This document shows, piece by piece, positions 25,138 to 33,441 of a stretch of DNA of 64,000 bases; position 1 is the first letter of the stretch; each line of letters opens with the position of its first letter. The DNA comes from an uncultured Bacteroidales bacterium. Its GTDB lineage: Bacteria > Bacteroidota > Bacteroidia > Bacteroidales > Bacteroidaceae. The translations under genes were made by a program, and so were the position numbers. The notes beneath the pieces are model-generated. The model ran no database searches. It was not told the origin of the DNA and worked only from the letters and a program-made list of their open reading frames with translations. The stretch is from contig CACWFY010000001.1 of the NCBI GenBank assembly GCA_902760345.1, positions 186,001-250,000 on the forward strand. Direction: 5' to 3'.

Positions 25138-26225
25138 TACAGGATGTGTCTTCAGTCAGTGTGTTATATCACGGACGAAAGGTGGGAGTGATGTCTGTTG
25201 CTGGCAGAGGAACGTGCCAGTTTGAGTATGATAAGGAGTGGCTGGCAAACGGCTTTTCCATTTCTCCCCTGCAATTGCCTCTGAAAGCGGGCTTGTTTAC
25301 AGCGGACTATGTGCCGTTTGGGGGTAATTTTGGCGTTTTTGAAGATAGCCTCCCTGGTGGTTATGGTCAGTATCTGTTGTTGAAGGTGCTTAAGAAATCG
25401 GGCGTTGACTATCGTTCCCTCTCGCCCGTGCAACGACTCAGTATCATTGGTTCGTCAGGAATGGGAGCCCTGTGCTATCATCCTGAGAATAGCATGCAGC
25501 ATGATGACTTACCTATGTCGCTGGACGAGATGCAACAGGCTGCCCTTGACGTGTTGTCGGAGAAGACAGAAGATGATGCCGGCACACTTTATCTGAAAAG
25601 TGGAAACAGTGGCGGAGCACGTCCCAAATGTATCTATACAGATGCTGACGGACATTGGCTGGTGAAATTCCGACATACTTACGATGCCAAGGACATTGGT
25701 CAGCAGGAGTACCATTATAATAAGGTGGCCAGGGCATGTGGCATTGACGTGCCAGACTTCAAACTGATGGAAGGCAAGTATTTCGCTGTTCGCCGCTTCG
25801 ACATAGAAGATAGTGTGCGGCTGCATGTGGCTACGGCCAGTGCTTTGTTGAATGAACCTATCACCCCTCCAAAGATGGACTATCACAGTTTGTTGCAGTT
25901 GACGGGCTATCTGACGCAGTCGGTAAAGGCTGTAGAGCAGCAGTTCAGGAGAATGGCCTTCAATCACTATGCTCACAACTATGATGACCATGCTCGCAAT
26001 TTTAGTTTCATTTGTCGGGATGGCGAATGGGCGTTGGCGCCTGCTTATGACCTAACGTACGACAATACTTTAGGTGAGCATGCTACGACCATCAATTTTC
26101 AGGGTAAGCCCTCAGACGAAGACATGATAACAGTCGGAACTAATGCCCACTTGACTCCTCAGTGCTGTCGCCAAATCATAGATGAAGTCAAAGAGGCTAC
26201 CCGTGAGCTACAAAGGTATTTTTAG
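25134..26225 (+). CDS. hipA: HipA-type serine/threonine kinase toxin
   Basis: 363 residues, shorter than E. coli HipA (440). The N-terminal subdomain has FSISPLQLPLKAG and FEDSLPGGYGQYLL. Kinase features: glycine-rich GNSGGARPK (157-165), ATP Lys in VKFR (Lys178), catalytic YDDHARN with Asp284 and Asn289, metal-binding Asp306 in PAYDLTYD. All key residues are present, so activity is expected. HipA toxins phosphorylate glutamyl-tRNA synthetase or a related target and cause growth arrest. Placement next to a VirE-type gene and a capsule locus fits an accessory island. Confidence 0.9.
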   Translation: MIQDVSSVSVLYHGRKVGVMSVAGRGTCQFEYDKEWLANGFSISPLQLPLKAGLFTADYVPFGGNFGVFEDSLPGGYGQYLLLKVLKKSGVDYRSLSPVQRLSIIGSSGMGALCYHPENSMQHDDLPMSLDEMQQAALDVLSEKTEDDAGTLYLKSGNSGGARPKCIYTDADGHWLVKFRHTYDAKDIGQQEYHYNKVARACGIDVPDFKLMEGKYFAVRRFDIEDSVRLHVATASALLNEPITPPKMDYHSLLQLTGYLTQSVKAVEQQFRRMAFNHYAHNYDDHARNFSFICRDGEWALAPAYDLTYDNTLGEHATTINFQGKPSDEDMITVGTNAHLTPQCCRQIIDEVKEATRELQRYF

Positions 26226-26315
26226 ATAAAATAATCATTTTCTCTGGAATTAGCAAACATATCATCTGCAAAACATGTATGGCTGATGTGGAATCAGTCC
26301 CGTTCTTGAGACGCT

Positions 26316-26352
26316 CACCTGTCCTTGGTGTCCCCACCTGTCCTTGGTGTCC
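26316..26352 (+). repeat. Two tandem 18-bp repeats, period 19
   Basis: CACCTGTCCTTGGTGTCC occurs at 26316-26333 and 26335-26352, separated by one C. It lies in the 133-bp gap between convergent hipA and the last capsule gene. No terminator hairpin with a T-run is obvious in this gap. Confidence 0.85.
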
Positions 26353-26358
26353 TTGTCT

Positions 26359-26928
26359 TCAGAATTTCTTACCTCCAACGATACTAAGGAAGGTAAGTGA
26401 CAAGATCTTCAAATCCATCCACCAGGAATGGTGTTCAAGGTAGTCAAGGTCCATTTCCAAACGTTTGAGCATCTTGTCCATGGTGTCGGTATAGCCGTTA
26501 TGCAGGGTAGCGTAACTGGTAACTCCTGGTCGTATCTTATACAACAGCGTGTAGCGAGGGTCACGCTTTAGAATCTGGTCGATATAGTACTGACGTTCAG
26601 GACGATAGCCCACGAAGGCCATGTCGCCAATAAATACGTTCCAGAGTTGGGGAATCTCATCCAAATGGTGGCTTCTTAGGAATTTACCTATGCGTGTGAG
26701 GCGTGGGTCATTGTCAGAGCGTTGCAACTCTATTCCGTTTTCTTCTGCATCAGTCTTCATGCTACGGAACTTGTAGATATAGAAAGGCTTACCTCTACGT
26801 CCTATGCGCTCTTGCTTGTATATGGCAGGACCGCCACTGAGCTTAATAGTAAGGTAGCATGCGATGAAGAGAGGCGAAAAGATAATTAGGCATATCAGCG
26901 ACAGCACGATGTCAAAGAGTCGTTTCAT
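26359..26928 (-). CDS. Initiating phosphoglycosyl transferase, PglC/WbaP-catalytic type
   Basis: 189 residues, the minimal monotopic form. It has an N-terminal re-entrant membrane helix (LFDIVLSLICLIIFSPLFIACYL trimmed here to LSLICLIIFSPLFI), then FRSMKTDAEENG, the catalytic Asp-Glu pair in HHLDEIPQLWNV and YRPERQYY. It transfers a sugar-1-phosphate from UDP-sugar to undecaprenyl phosphate at the inner membrane. It overlaps the CapD-like gene by 4 nt and is the last gene of the locus. UDP-bacillosamine-like or UDP-FucNAc-type donors are suggested by the neighbour, but the donor is not readable. Confidence 0.92.
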   Translation of the reverse strand: MKRLFDIVLSLICLIIFSPLFIACYLTIKLSGGPAIYKQERIGRRGKPFYIYKFRSMKTDAEENGIELQRSDNDPRLTRIGKFLRSHHLDEIPQLWNVFIGDMAFVGYRPERQYYIDQILKRDPRYTLLYKIRPGVTSYATLHNGYTDTMDKMLKRLEMDLDYLEHHSWWMDLKILSLTFLSIVGGKKF

Positions 26929-28853
26929 ATGGCATTGTCCAATTGTTCGTATACAGAGTTCCTGCTCTTGTATTCAGGTACTATCTGCTTCATTATCTTA
27001 ACTGTATTCATATCGTTGAATCGCTGGCTGACAGATATGAGGTTGTCAATCTTACACGATACGTCCTTGTAGTCATATTCGCGCACTTTGGCAATGCGTA
27101 TTTTTTCATGGAAAGAGGGCATGGTAGTCTCTGCCTTATTCAGCATTTCTTCATAGAGCTTTTCGCCTGGACGCAGTCCCGTAAATTGTATTTTTACGTT
27201 TTGTGCCCTACTGAGAAGTATCATGCGATTGGCAAGATCAGCTATCTTCACCGGCTGGCCCATGTCAAAGACAAATATTTCACCGCCTCTTCCTTTTGTG
27301 CCTGCTTCCATCACAAGTTTGCACGCCTCGGATATCAACATGAAGTAGCGGATAATGTTCGGATCGGTAACAGTAACTGGACCACCGTTCTTAATTTGTT
27401 CCTTGAACAGTGGAATTACTGAACCGTTTGAACCAAGTACATTTCCGAAGCGAGTAGTCACAAACTGTGTTATACCCATAATGCGCCCATCCTTGATAGC
27501 TTTGTCAAGGCTTTGCACGTATATCTCGCAGATACGTTTCGAACATCCCATAACGTTTGTGGGGTTGACGGCCTTATCCGTAGACACCATCACAAACTTT
27601 TTTACAAAGTACTTTACAGATAGGTCTGCAATAATCTTTGTGCCATAAACATTGTTATATACACTTGAGCTAGGGTTGTCCTCCATCATCGGAACATGCT
27701 TGTATGCAGCAGTATGGAACACATATTCCGGTTTGTACTTGCTAAAAACTGCCTCCATGCGTTTTTTATTGCAGATGGTGGTAACGATGGTTTCTGCCTT
27801 CAATTCAGGCCATTGCTTCTCCAACATCAATCGCACATCATGCATTGGTGTCTCTGCCTGGTCTATAAGAATAAGTTCCTGGGGCTTTAACTGAGCAATT
27901 TGTTTGACAAGTTCAAAACCAATGCTGCCAGCAGCTCCTGTAATCATAATAGTATAGCCCGAGATGTGAGTCTCTAGATCTTTGATGTTGATTTGTATCT
28001 CTTCGCGTGGTAACAAATCTTCGATACTGACTTCCTTGAGTTGTGAAACCTTGATATTGTCTTTACCATCCCATTCAGAAGAGGTGTTCATTGTGAAGAT
28101 CTTAATACCAGCTTCTATCAGACGGTCAATCATCTCTGGTTTTTTTACAAAAGCTTCTTGTTTTAAAGGAGACACGAATAAAACCTCAGCTTTGTATTCT
28201 TTCATCCTTTCAATAATGTGCTCGTCATTCTTGAATACTTTTATTCCCATGAGTGTTTTGCCTGGCATGTCATCAGCATCGCTGAAAAAACCTTTGAGCT
28301 TGTATTGGGGCTTTTCACCTGATGTAATTGCTCTCGCAATGTTCAGCCCTCCGTTTTTTACACCGTAGATGAATGCATGTTTTGCATTACGATCATCTCT
28401 GTAAAATTCATAAACATATTTGACGAGCAATCTGGTACTCCACATGATGACTGTAGCCAATAGAAATATTTCGCCCAGTGTCTTCAATCCTAATGGAATA
28501 AAAAAGAATCCGAAGTTTAGGAAACGTGTTGTAACTGCCGTCAAAACAGTTCCGGTAAGGTTTGCAAAAATGATACGGTGAATGTCAGAGAAAGAGGTAT
28601 AGCGTATGATTCCGGAATAGGTTCGAAATATCCGAAAACTTACAATATAATAGAGGAGATAGGAACTCAAAGTTAAGAATACCTGCCCTAAATTTTCGTA
28701 AGTATAATAAATTCCTTCATCGATGGTAAAACAGAATAGACTTGTGAATAATATGACGAGGCTGTCAAATATAATGATGCACCAATAGGGTAATGCATCC
28801 TTTGAAAAGTACCAGTGGGCTATCTTATCGAGTAAGGTGTTTACCATAAGCAT
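26925..28853 (-). CDS. Membrane-anchored nucleotide-sugar 4,6-dehydratase/epimerase (CapD/FlaA1/PglF family)
   Basis: 642 residues. About four N-terminal membrane helices (to residue ~145), a CoA-binding-like linker domain (FIYGVKNGGLNIARAI), then the short-chain dehydrogenase domain with NAD loop GAAGSIG (306-312), AAYKHVPMMEDNP and STDKAVNPTNVMGCSK, where Met replaces the usual catalytic Tyr as in this family. It makes UDP-4-keto-6-deoxy-HexNAc, the precursor of amino-deoxy sugars such as bacillosamine or FucNAc. It is coupled to the PglC-type transferase by a 4-nt overlap. Confidence 0.93.
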   Translation of the reverse strand: MLMVNTLLDKIAHWYFSKDALPYWCIIIFDSLVILFTSLFCFTIDEGIYYTYENLGQVFLTLSSYLLYYIVSFRIFRTYSGIIRYTSFSDIHRIIFANLTGTVLTAVTTRFLNFGFFFIPLGLKTLGEIFLLATVIMWSTRLLVKYVYEFYRDDRNAKHAFIYGVKNGGLNIARAITSGEKPQYKLKGFFSDADDMPGKTLMGIKVFKNDEHIIERMKEYKAEVLFVSPLKQEAFVKKPEMIDRLIEAGIKIFTMNTSSEWDGKDNIKVSQLKEVSIEDLLPREEIQINIKDLETHISGYTIMITGAAGSIGFELVKQIAQLKPQELILIDQAETPMHDVRLMLEKQWPELKAETIVTTICNKKRMEAVFSKYKPEYVFHTAAYKHVPMMEDNPSSSVYNNVYGTKIIADLSVKYFVKKFVMVSTDKAVNPTNVMGCSKRICEIYVQSLDKAIKDGRIMGITQFVTTRFGNVLGSNGSVIPLFKEQIKNGGPVTVTDPNIIRYFMLISEACKLVMEAGTKGRGGEIFVFDMGQPVKIADLANRMILLSRAQNVKIQFTGLRPGEKLYEEMLNKAETTMPSFHEKIRIAKVREYDYKDVSCKIDNLISVSQRFNDMNTVKIMKQIVPEYKSRNSVYEQLDNAI

Positions 28854-28859
28854 TCATGA

Positions 28860-29630
28860 TTAAAGATAATGCTTTTTGAAAGCATACAGACAGAAACAGA
28901 AGGTATTGAACGCTGCCTGAACTTTGCTGATATGTTCGTCCTGCGTCTGTATCTCATAAACTTGCTGAATACTATTCTTCTTTTTAGAAGATAAAGAGTT
29001 GTCGCTGACGCGATATTCTACAAGACATTCGTCCTGACCATACGCATAGTCTGTTCTCCTTAATAGAAGGAGCCAAGTGGCATAGTCTTGACCTCCGCGT
29101 CGTAAGGGCATCGAGAAACGACCTATCCGCGTACGATGTATCAGAACTGTTGACGTAGCAATGACAGTCCTTTTGAGAAGTGTTTTGTAGCTGACTATGG
29201 TGGGTATAGGAATCCTTTCCTTGAGTATCTTTCCTTGCTGATCTATCATTCTGATACGTGAGAAGACAAAAATAGCATCGTGGGATTTCATAAAGAAGAG
29301 TTGTAGCTCCAACTTATTGGCTATCCATAGGTCATCGCTGTCAAGAAATGCCAGATATTCACCTTGTGCAAGTGCAATTGCTGTATTACGTGCAACGGCA
29401 GCACCGCTATTCTTTTGAAGACGATGATACTTGATGCGTTTGTCCTGTTGCGCATATCGCTGGATAATCTTTCCAGAGTTGTCTGTTGAACAATCGTCTA
29501 TCAGCAACAGTTCCCAGTCAGTATAGGTCTGGGCCATAACGGACAGGATGGTCTGTTCTATGAAACGTTCCGCATTGTACACGGGGGTGACAATGGAAAC
29601 GAGTCCCTGCTGATAGTTCATTGTTTCCAT
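28860..29630 (-). CDS. Family 2 glycosyltransferase
   Basis: 256 residues. GT-A fold signatures: VSIVTPVYNAERFIEQTI, LLIDDCSTDNSGKII, AFLDSDDLW (the metal-binding DSD), and the later RRGGQDYATWLLLLRR motif containing the probable base. It is cytosolic or membrane-associated and adds one sugar to the lipid-linked repeat unit. It starts 3 nt after the aminotransferase gene. Donor and acceptor unknown. Confidence 0.9.
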   Translation of the reverse strand: METMNYQQGLVSIVTPVYNAERFIEQTILSVMAQTYTDWELLLIDDCSTDNSGKIIQRYAQQDKRIKYHRLQKNSGAAVARNTAIALAQGEYLAFLDSDDLWIANKLELQLFFMKSHDAIFVFSRIRMIDQQGKILKERIPIPTIVSYKTLLKRTVIATSTVLIHRTRIGRFSMPLRRGGQDYATWLLLLRRTDYAYGQDECLVEYRVSDNSLSSKKKNSIQQVYEIQTQDEHISKVQAAFNTFCFCLYAFKKHYL

Positions 29631-29633
29631 ATA

Positions 29634-30557
29634 TTAATAAATAGGTGTAAGCCAGTTCTTGTAGGCTTGCAGTTGTCCTGTTGTCGCCTGGTGATAGATC
29701 TCGGAGAGCTTGTGCGTAATAGGACCGAATGTGCCATTGCCAATGGTGTAGCCGTCGATGTCAACAACATGTGTAATCTCCATAGCAGAGCCACAAAGAA
29801 ACGCCTCGTCGCAGATATAAAGCTCAGTACGGTCTATGTCGCGTTCCACAGTTTTGATGCCAAGTACTTCCTGGGCAATGCGGATAATGGTGTCGCGAGT
29901 GATGCTTTCCAAAACGGAAGCAGTCACCGGTGGGGTGTATAGCACATTGTCACGTACCATAAAGAAACATGAGCCAGGCCCTTCGGCAACTTTTCCCTGA
30001 TTGTTGAGAATCAATGCCGTATCATAACCGTTCTGAACGGCCTCCAAATATGCCATTCTGCTATTGATGTAGTTTGCACCCACCTTTGCACGAGGCGACA
30101 GGTTACGGTCACTGATACGCTCCCATGAACTGACCTGACAGCGCTGACCTTTCTTCTGTTCAATAGGAACAAAGGACTTGGCAATAGGGGCGATAAACAT
30201 GTTGACAGGCTCACATGAATTCCATGTGCCTCCCAATCCGTCAACGAATACCGTTTGGCGAACGGCAATGTCTTCACGATAGTTGTTGGCCTTTACAATG
30301 TCTATCAGTCCTTGTTGGAAGTCGGCAGTAGAATAGTGACTTTTTATGCGCATTAACTTAATAGACTGCTGTAACCGTTTGTAGTGGTCATCCAATCGGA
30401 AGGCATATAGTTGCTGTTCTTGGTCAGACCAGTAACAACGTATTCCCTCGAAAACGTTCAGTCCAAATTGTGAGGTGGGGGAGAGTACATTGATGGTAGC
30501 TTGTCCTACAGGTATCATCTTTCCCCCAAGCCATATCAGTCGGTTGTTGTTGTCCAT
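29634..30557 (-). CDS. Class IV PLP aminotransferase, IlvE-like
   Basis: 307 residues, E. coli IlvE-like in size. Motifs: GLNVFEGIRCYW, the PLP Lys in SPRAKVGANYINSRMAYLEA, and the product-binding VAEGPGSCFFMV. It transfers an amino group, normally between glutamate and a branched 2-oxoacid. It lies inside the polysaccharide locus, next to an aldolase and a PLP decarboxylase and far from ilvDBN. That context suggests a special 2-oxoacid as substrate. It could also be the cell's ordinary branched-chain aminotransferase that has been captured here. Confidence 0.88.
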   Translation of the reverse strand: MDNNNRLIWLGGKMIPVGQATINVLSPTSQFGLNVFEGIRCYWSDQEQQLYAFRLDDHYKRLQQSIKLMRIKSHYSTADFQQGLIDIVKANNYREDIAVRQTVFVDGLGGTWNSCEPVNMFIAPIAKSFVPIEQKKGQRCQVSSWERISDRNLSPRAKVGANYINSRMAYLEAVQNGYDTALILNNQGKVAEGPGSCFFMVRDNVLYTPPVTASVLESITRDTIIRIAQEVLGIKTVERDIDRTELYICDEAFLCGSAMEITHVVDIDGYTIGNGTFGPITHKLSEIYHQATTGQLQAYKNWLTPIY

Positions 30558-30575
30558 AAAAATTCTTTTTGTCTC

Positions 30576-31268
30576 TTAATCCTGCTGATGAGCCAGCTCT
30601 ACGACCCTTTGTTGGGCTTGCTCTGCTGATAGCTCATCGCTGATGTTTGTATCTGTTTTGCTTTCGTAAATGTCAGTATGTTGAAAGACACCTGCCACTG
30701 TCTTGAAAACGATGTAGCCATCAAGCAGGATGCCCCATTTCTTATATAAATCAATATATCGATTGTCAAAGTCGGCCTTGACGTCCCATTCCAATTCGTT
30801 GCGTCCTTGACACTGGGCATAGCCTGTCAGCCCAGCTATAACCTCAAAGCGCTTTTTGAAGCGTTTGTTCAGGGTGGCATAATCTCCTAATTCATAGACT
30901 ACACACGGACGTGGGCCGACAATGGACATGTCTCCCTTTATGATATTGATTAATTGAGGAAGCTCGTCCAGACTATGTTCTCTAAGGAAGTGTCCGCTGC
31001 GTGTTACTCTTGGGTCATTTTCATAGTTGAAAAGACCTGCTCCTGTCTTTTCTGCGTTTTGCACCATAGACCGGAACTTGAACATTTTGAACACACGCCC
31101 ATTCTTTGTCAGTCTGTCTTGCTTGAAAATAACAGGGCCTTGAGAGTCAAACTTAATCCAGAGTGCACAAAGAATCATTACTGGAGAAAGTATGACAAGT
31201 GCCGTCAATGACAGTAGAATGTCAAAAAGACGCTTTAACACATTATTTAAAGCCATCCACAACTTCAT
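30576..31268 (-). CDS. Second initiating phosphoglycosyl transferase
   Basis: 230 residues from the ATG at 31268; a longer frame would overlap the decarboxylase. N-terminal membrane helix (LLSLTALVILSPVMILCALW), FKMFKFRSMVQNAEKTG, catalytic HSLDELPQLINI, GPRPCVVYEL, then YAQCQGRNELEWDVK. The C-terminus has a 30-residue hydrophilic extension (Glu/Gln/Ser-rich). It uses the same chemistry as the 26359 gene but the sequences differ clearly. A second such enzyme in one locus implies a choice of first sugar or two glycans. Confidence 0.92.
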   Translation of the reverse strand: MKLWMALNNVLKRLFDILLSLTALVILSPVMILCALWIKFDSQGPVIFKQDRLTKNGRVFKMFKFRSMVQNAEKTGAGLFNYENDPRVTRSGHFLREHSLDELPQLINIIKGDMSIVGPRPCVVYELGDYATLNKRFKKRFEVIAGLTGYAQCQGRNELEWDVKADFDNRYIDLYKKWGILLDGYIVFKTVAGVFQHTDIYESKTDTNISDELSAEQAQQRVVELAHQQD

Positions 31269-31269
31269 C

Positions 31270-32502
31270 CTAGTCAAATTTGAATTGATAAGTATGGAAG
31301 AGGTCGTCAAAAACCTCTTTCCTTTTCACAACACGAATCTGGCCGTTGCAGAGTTCTACAATGGGAAAATTAGGAAGGATGAAAGGGGGCTTCAGTACAA
31401 CGGAATAGGATCCGACATTATCGAAAACGACTAAATCACCAACAGATAGCGGACCGTCGTAACCACAATACAGATAATCGCTTTCAATACAAGTAAATCC
31501 GGCGAAATCAAGATTCTTGTATTCGGTTCTCTCTCCACAATGGTCACTATAGACCGTTATGGGAGGATTCTTCTTATTGAGCGTAGGGTTGATGTTGTAG
31601 ACACTGCCCAGCAAAGTGGCAATAGCTTTGCCACGAATGTCCTTTATGCTGACAACAGGGGCTACAAACTTCATGGCATCACCAACTAAGGCACTGCCTG
31701 GCTCTATGAACAATTTGGGGCGATAGTCCTTGTTTGTGAAATGCTTCGCTATGAAGCCAGCTGCTTCTCTAGCGTATTCTTCGTATGTCGGAATAGTGGT
31801 GTTGAACTGTGCCTTGAGCGAGTCCTTCATCTTTCCGAACATGCCGCCTCCTAAGTCAATATGATCGGGAATCTCAGGGCAAGTATCTTCTATCAGTTTG
31901 CAAATACCTTCAGCTCTGGGTTCCCAAGTGTTCAAGGCCCTGGAGGCAAAATGGCATTGAATGCCAGCAATTTCAATGTTTGGCGTACGTTGCAACTGTT
32001 CCAGCATCTCGCGGAAACTTGGCTTTGTAACGTCAAAACCAAATCTGGATGTCACACCGTCATTGATCTTGAAGTTGCAGCGAATGCCGATATGGATGAT
32101 TTGCTCGGGGTGCTCGTTGGCCAGTTGCAGTATGAGTGGCAACTCTGTGTAGTCGTCCATATTGACAATGCCACCGCCAAGAATAATTTCCTTGACGGCT
32201 TCTGCTTTCTTGTATGGACCATTAAAGTGTACTTTCTCTGTCGGAATACTCAATCGCTTGGTGATTTCGTATTCCATGTCAGAAACCACCTCTGCATAGC
32301 CGCCAAGTTCGTCGACTAATTTACAAAGACGGGGCGTGTAGTTGGTTTTATACGAATAGGCAATATAGGTTTCGGAATAATAGAAACGAAAGGCTTGTAA
32401 CAGTTCTTGGAAGTTTTTTCTAAACTGTTCGGTGTCAAGAAGATAATATGATCCTCTCTGCTCATGTTCGATATGCCTTAATATTTCTATGTCCAGCTCC
32501 AT
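31270..32502 (-). CDS. Fold-type III PLP-dependent decarboxylase (LysA/ODC-like)
   Basis: 410 residues. TIM-barrel features: PLP Lys in AYSYKTNYTP, QCHFASRA (equivalent of HxGS), LGGGMFG, phosphate loop EPGSALVG, and the C-terminal beta domain with CIESDYL (catalytic Cys position) and the Tyr of YCGYDGPLSVGDLVVF. These are the active-site residues of diaminopimelate, ornithine and related decarboxylases. The sequence is too divergent for me to name a substrate. It lies between the aldolase and a sugar transferase in a capsule locus, so a biosynthetic decarboxylation for a glycan substituent is the likely job. Confidence 0.85.
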   Translation of the reverse strand: MELDIEILRHIEHEQRGSYYLLDTEQFRKNFQELLQAFRFYYSETYIAYSYKTNYTPRLCKLVDELGGYAEVVSDMEYEITKRLSIPTEKVHFNGPYKKAEAVKEIILGGGIVNMDDYTELPLILQLANEHPEQIIHIGIRCNFKINDGVTSRFGFDVTKPSFREMLEQLQRTPNIEIAGIQCHFASRALNTWEPRAEGICKLIEDTCPEIPDHIDLGGGMFGKMKDSLKAQFNTTIPTYEEYAREAAGFIAKHFTNKDYRPKLFIEPGSALVGDAMKFVAPVVSIKDIRGKAIATLLGSVYNINPTLNKKNPPITVYSDHCGERTEYKNLDFAGFTCIESDYLYCGYDGPLSVGDLVVFDNVGSYSVVLKPPFILPNFPIVELCNGQIRVVKRKEVFDDLFHTYQFKFD

Positions 32503-32507
32503 GATGA

Positions 32508-33323
32508 CTATCTGTTAACTATTGTGTTGACCTTCTCAATAACTTCTTGATGGTTAGCTTCGAAAAAATCTTTAGACTGACGGGAGAGGAAATCTTCATA
32601 ATCTCTAATTTCCTTTACACCCTGATGAAAAACCGCTTCTATTTCATCCAAATCTGTGATGATAGATGTGTCGCAAAAACTGCGTGAGAGAATGGCCATA
32701 TTGGAATGTAGACGATAGTGCTCTGTCAGGATGTTCTTACCTGAAATCATTCCTTTGTTCAAACTTGCGATGCCACCAAAGCCACAGAACTTGTTACAGG
32801 CTTTCATCTTGCTCATAATTTCGTCGACTTTTCCTTGTGCCAGCAGTTCGAACATGAATTTCATATGATATTGGAGGTGCAAATCGTTAAGGCCGATAAG
32901 TATTTCGTCGATTCCGTCTAACTTCAGCACGTCATCGAGTGCCTTTTCTGCACCAATCGTTTCAAGCAACAGCATCACGCGTGCTCTTCCACCAATGTAG
33001 TCTCTGAACCGTTTGGCATCATCAATTGACGTCCACATAGGAAGCATCACAATGTCTGCTCCACGACTGATAATCTCATCAATTTCCTCCTTGCTATTCT
33101 CGTACAACGCATTAGAGCGTACCAATAGTTCAGAGGTTGATAAGATATTTTTTATCTTATCAATATCATCCAAGTGATGATGTGACTTTACTGAATTCAG
33201 ATGCCTCTGTCGATCCTCTTTTCCACGGACTTCTAAATCGATAAATATGCGGTCTACATCGTTTCTTTCTGCAATCTGAGCTATATGTGGCTCATTTGCG
33301 ATATACATCAATTTAATTGCCAT
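32508..33323 (-). CDS. HpcH/HpaI-type aldolase (CitE-like fold)
   Basis: 271 residues. Metal and substrate positions of the HpcH/HpaI superfamily are visible: FIDLEVRGK near residue 27, LPMWTSIDDAKRF, the Mg-binding Glu in MLLLETIGAEKAL, and LIGLNDLHLQY with the second acidic ligand. Family members cleave or form C-C bonds between pyruvate or acetyl units and an aldehyde. It is first gene after an internal promoter and begins the aldolase, decarboxylase, transferase, aminotransferase run. Substrate unknown. Confidence 0.85.
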   Translation of the reverse strand: MAIKLMYIANEPHIAQIAERNDVDRIFIDLEVRGKEDRQRHLNSVKSHHHLDDIDKIKNILSTSELLVRSNALYENSKEEIDEIISRGADIVMLPMWTSIDDAKRFRDYIGGRARVMLLLETIGAEKALDDVLKLDGIDEILIGLNDLHLQYHMKFMFELLAQGKVDEIMSKMKACNKFCGFGGIASLNKGMISGKNILTEHYRLHSNMAILSRSFCDTSIITDLDEIEAVFHQGVKEIRDYEDFLSRQSKDFFEANHQEVIEKVNTIVNR

Positions 33324-33412
33324 TCGTTTTCTTTTAATAGATAACGTAATAGAATACGTTTTATTGCTGCCGAGATATGGTTTTTTATTCTATTATTTCA
33401 ATTCGGACTGCA

Positions 33413-33441
33413 AAGGTACAATTTTTTTTTCAAAACAAAGC
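33413..33441 (-). promoter_or_regulatory. Internal promoter of the aldolase group
   Basis: On the minus strand TACCTTTG (33413-33420) followed by CAGTCC. The best TTTG (33438-33441) gives a 17-nt spacer, shorter than usual, and lies inside the last codons of the 2-epimerase gene. The leader to the aldolase start is ~85 nt. Confidence 0.65.
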
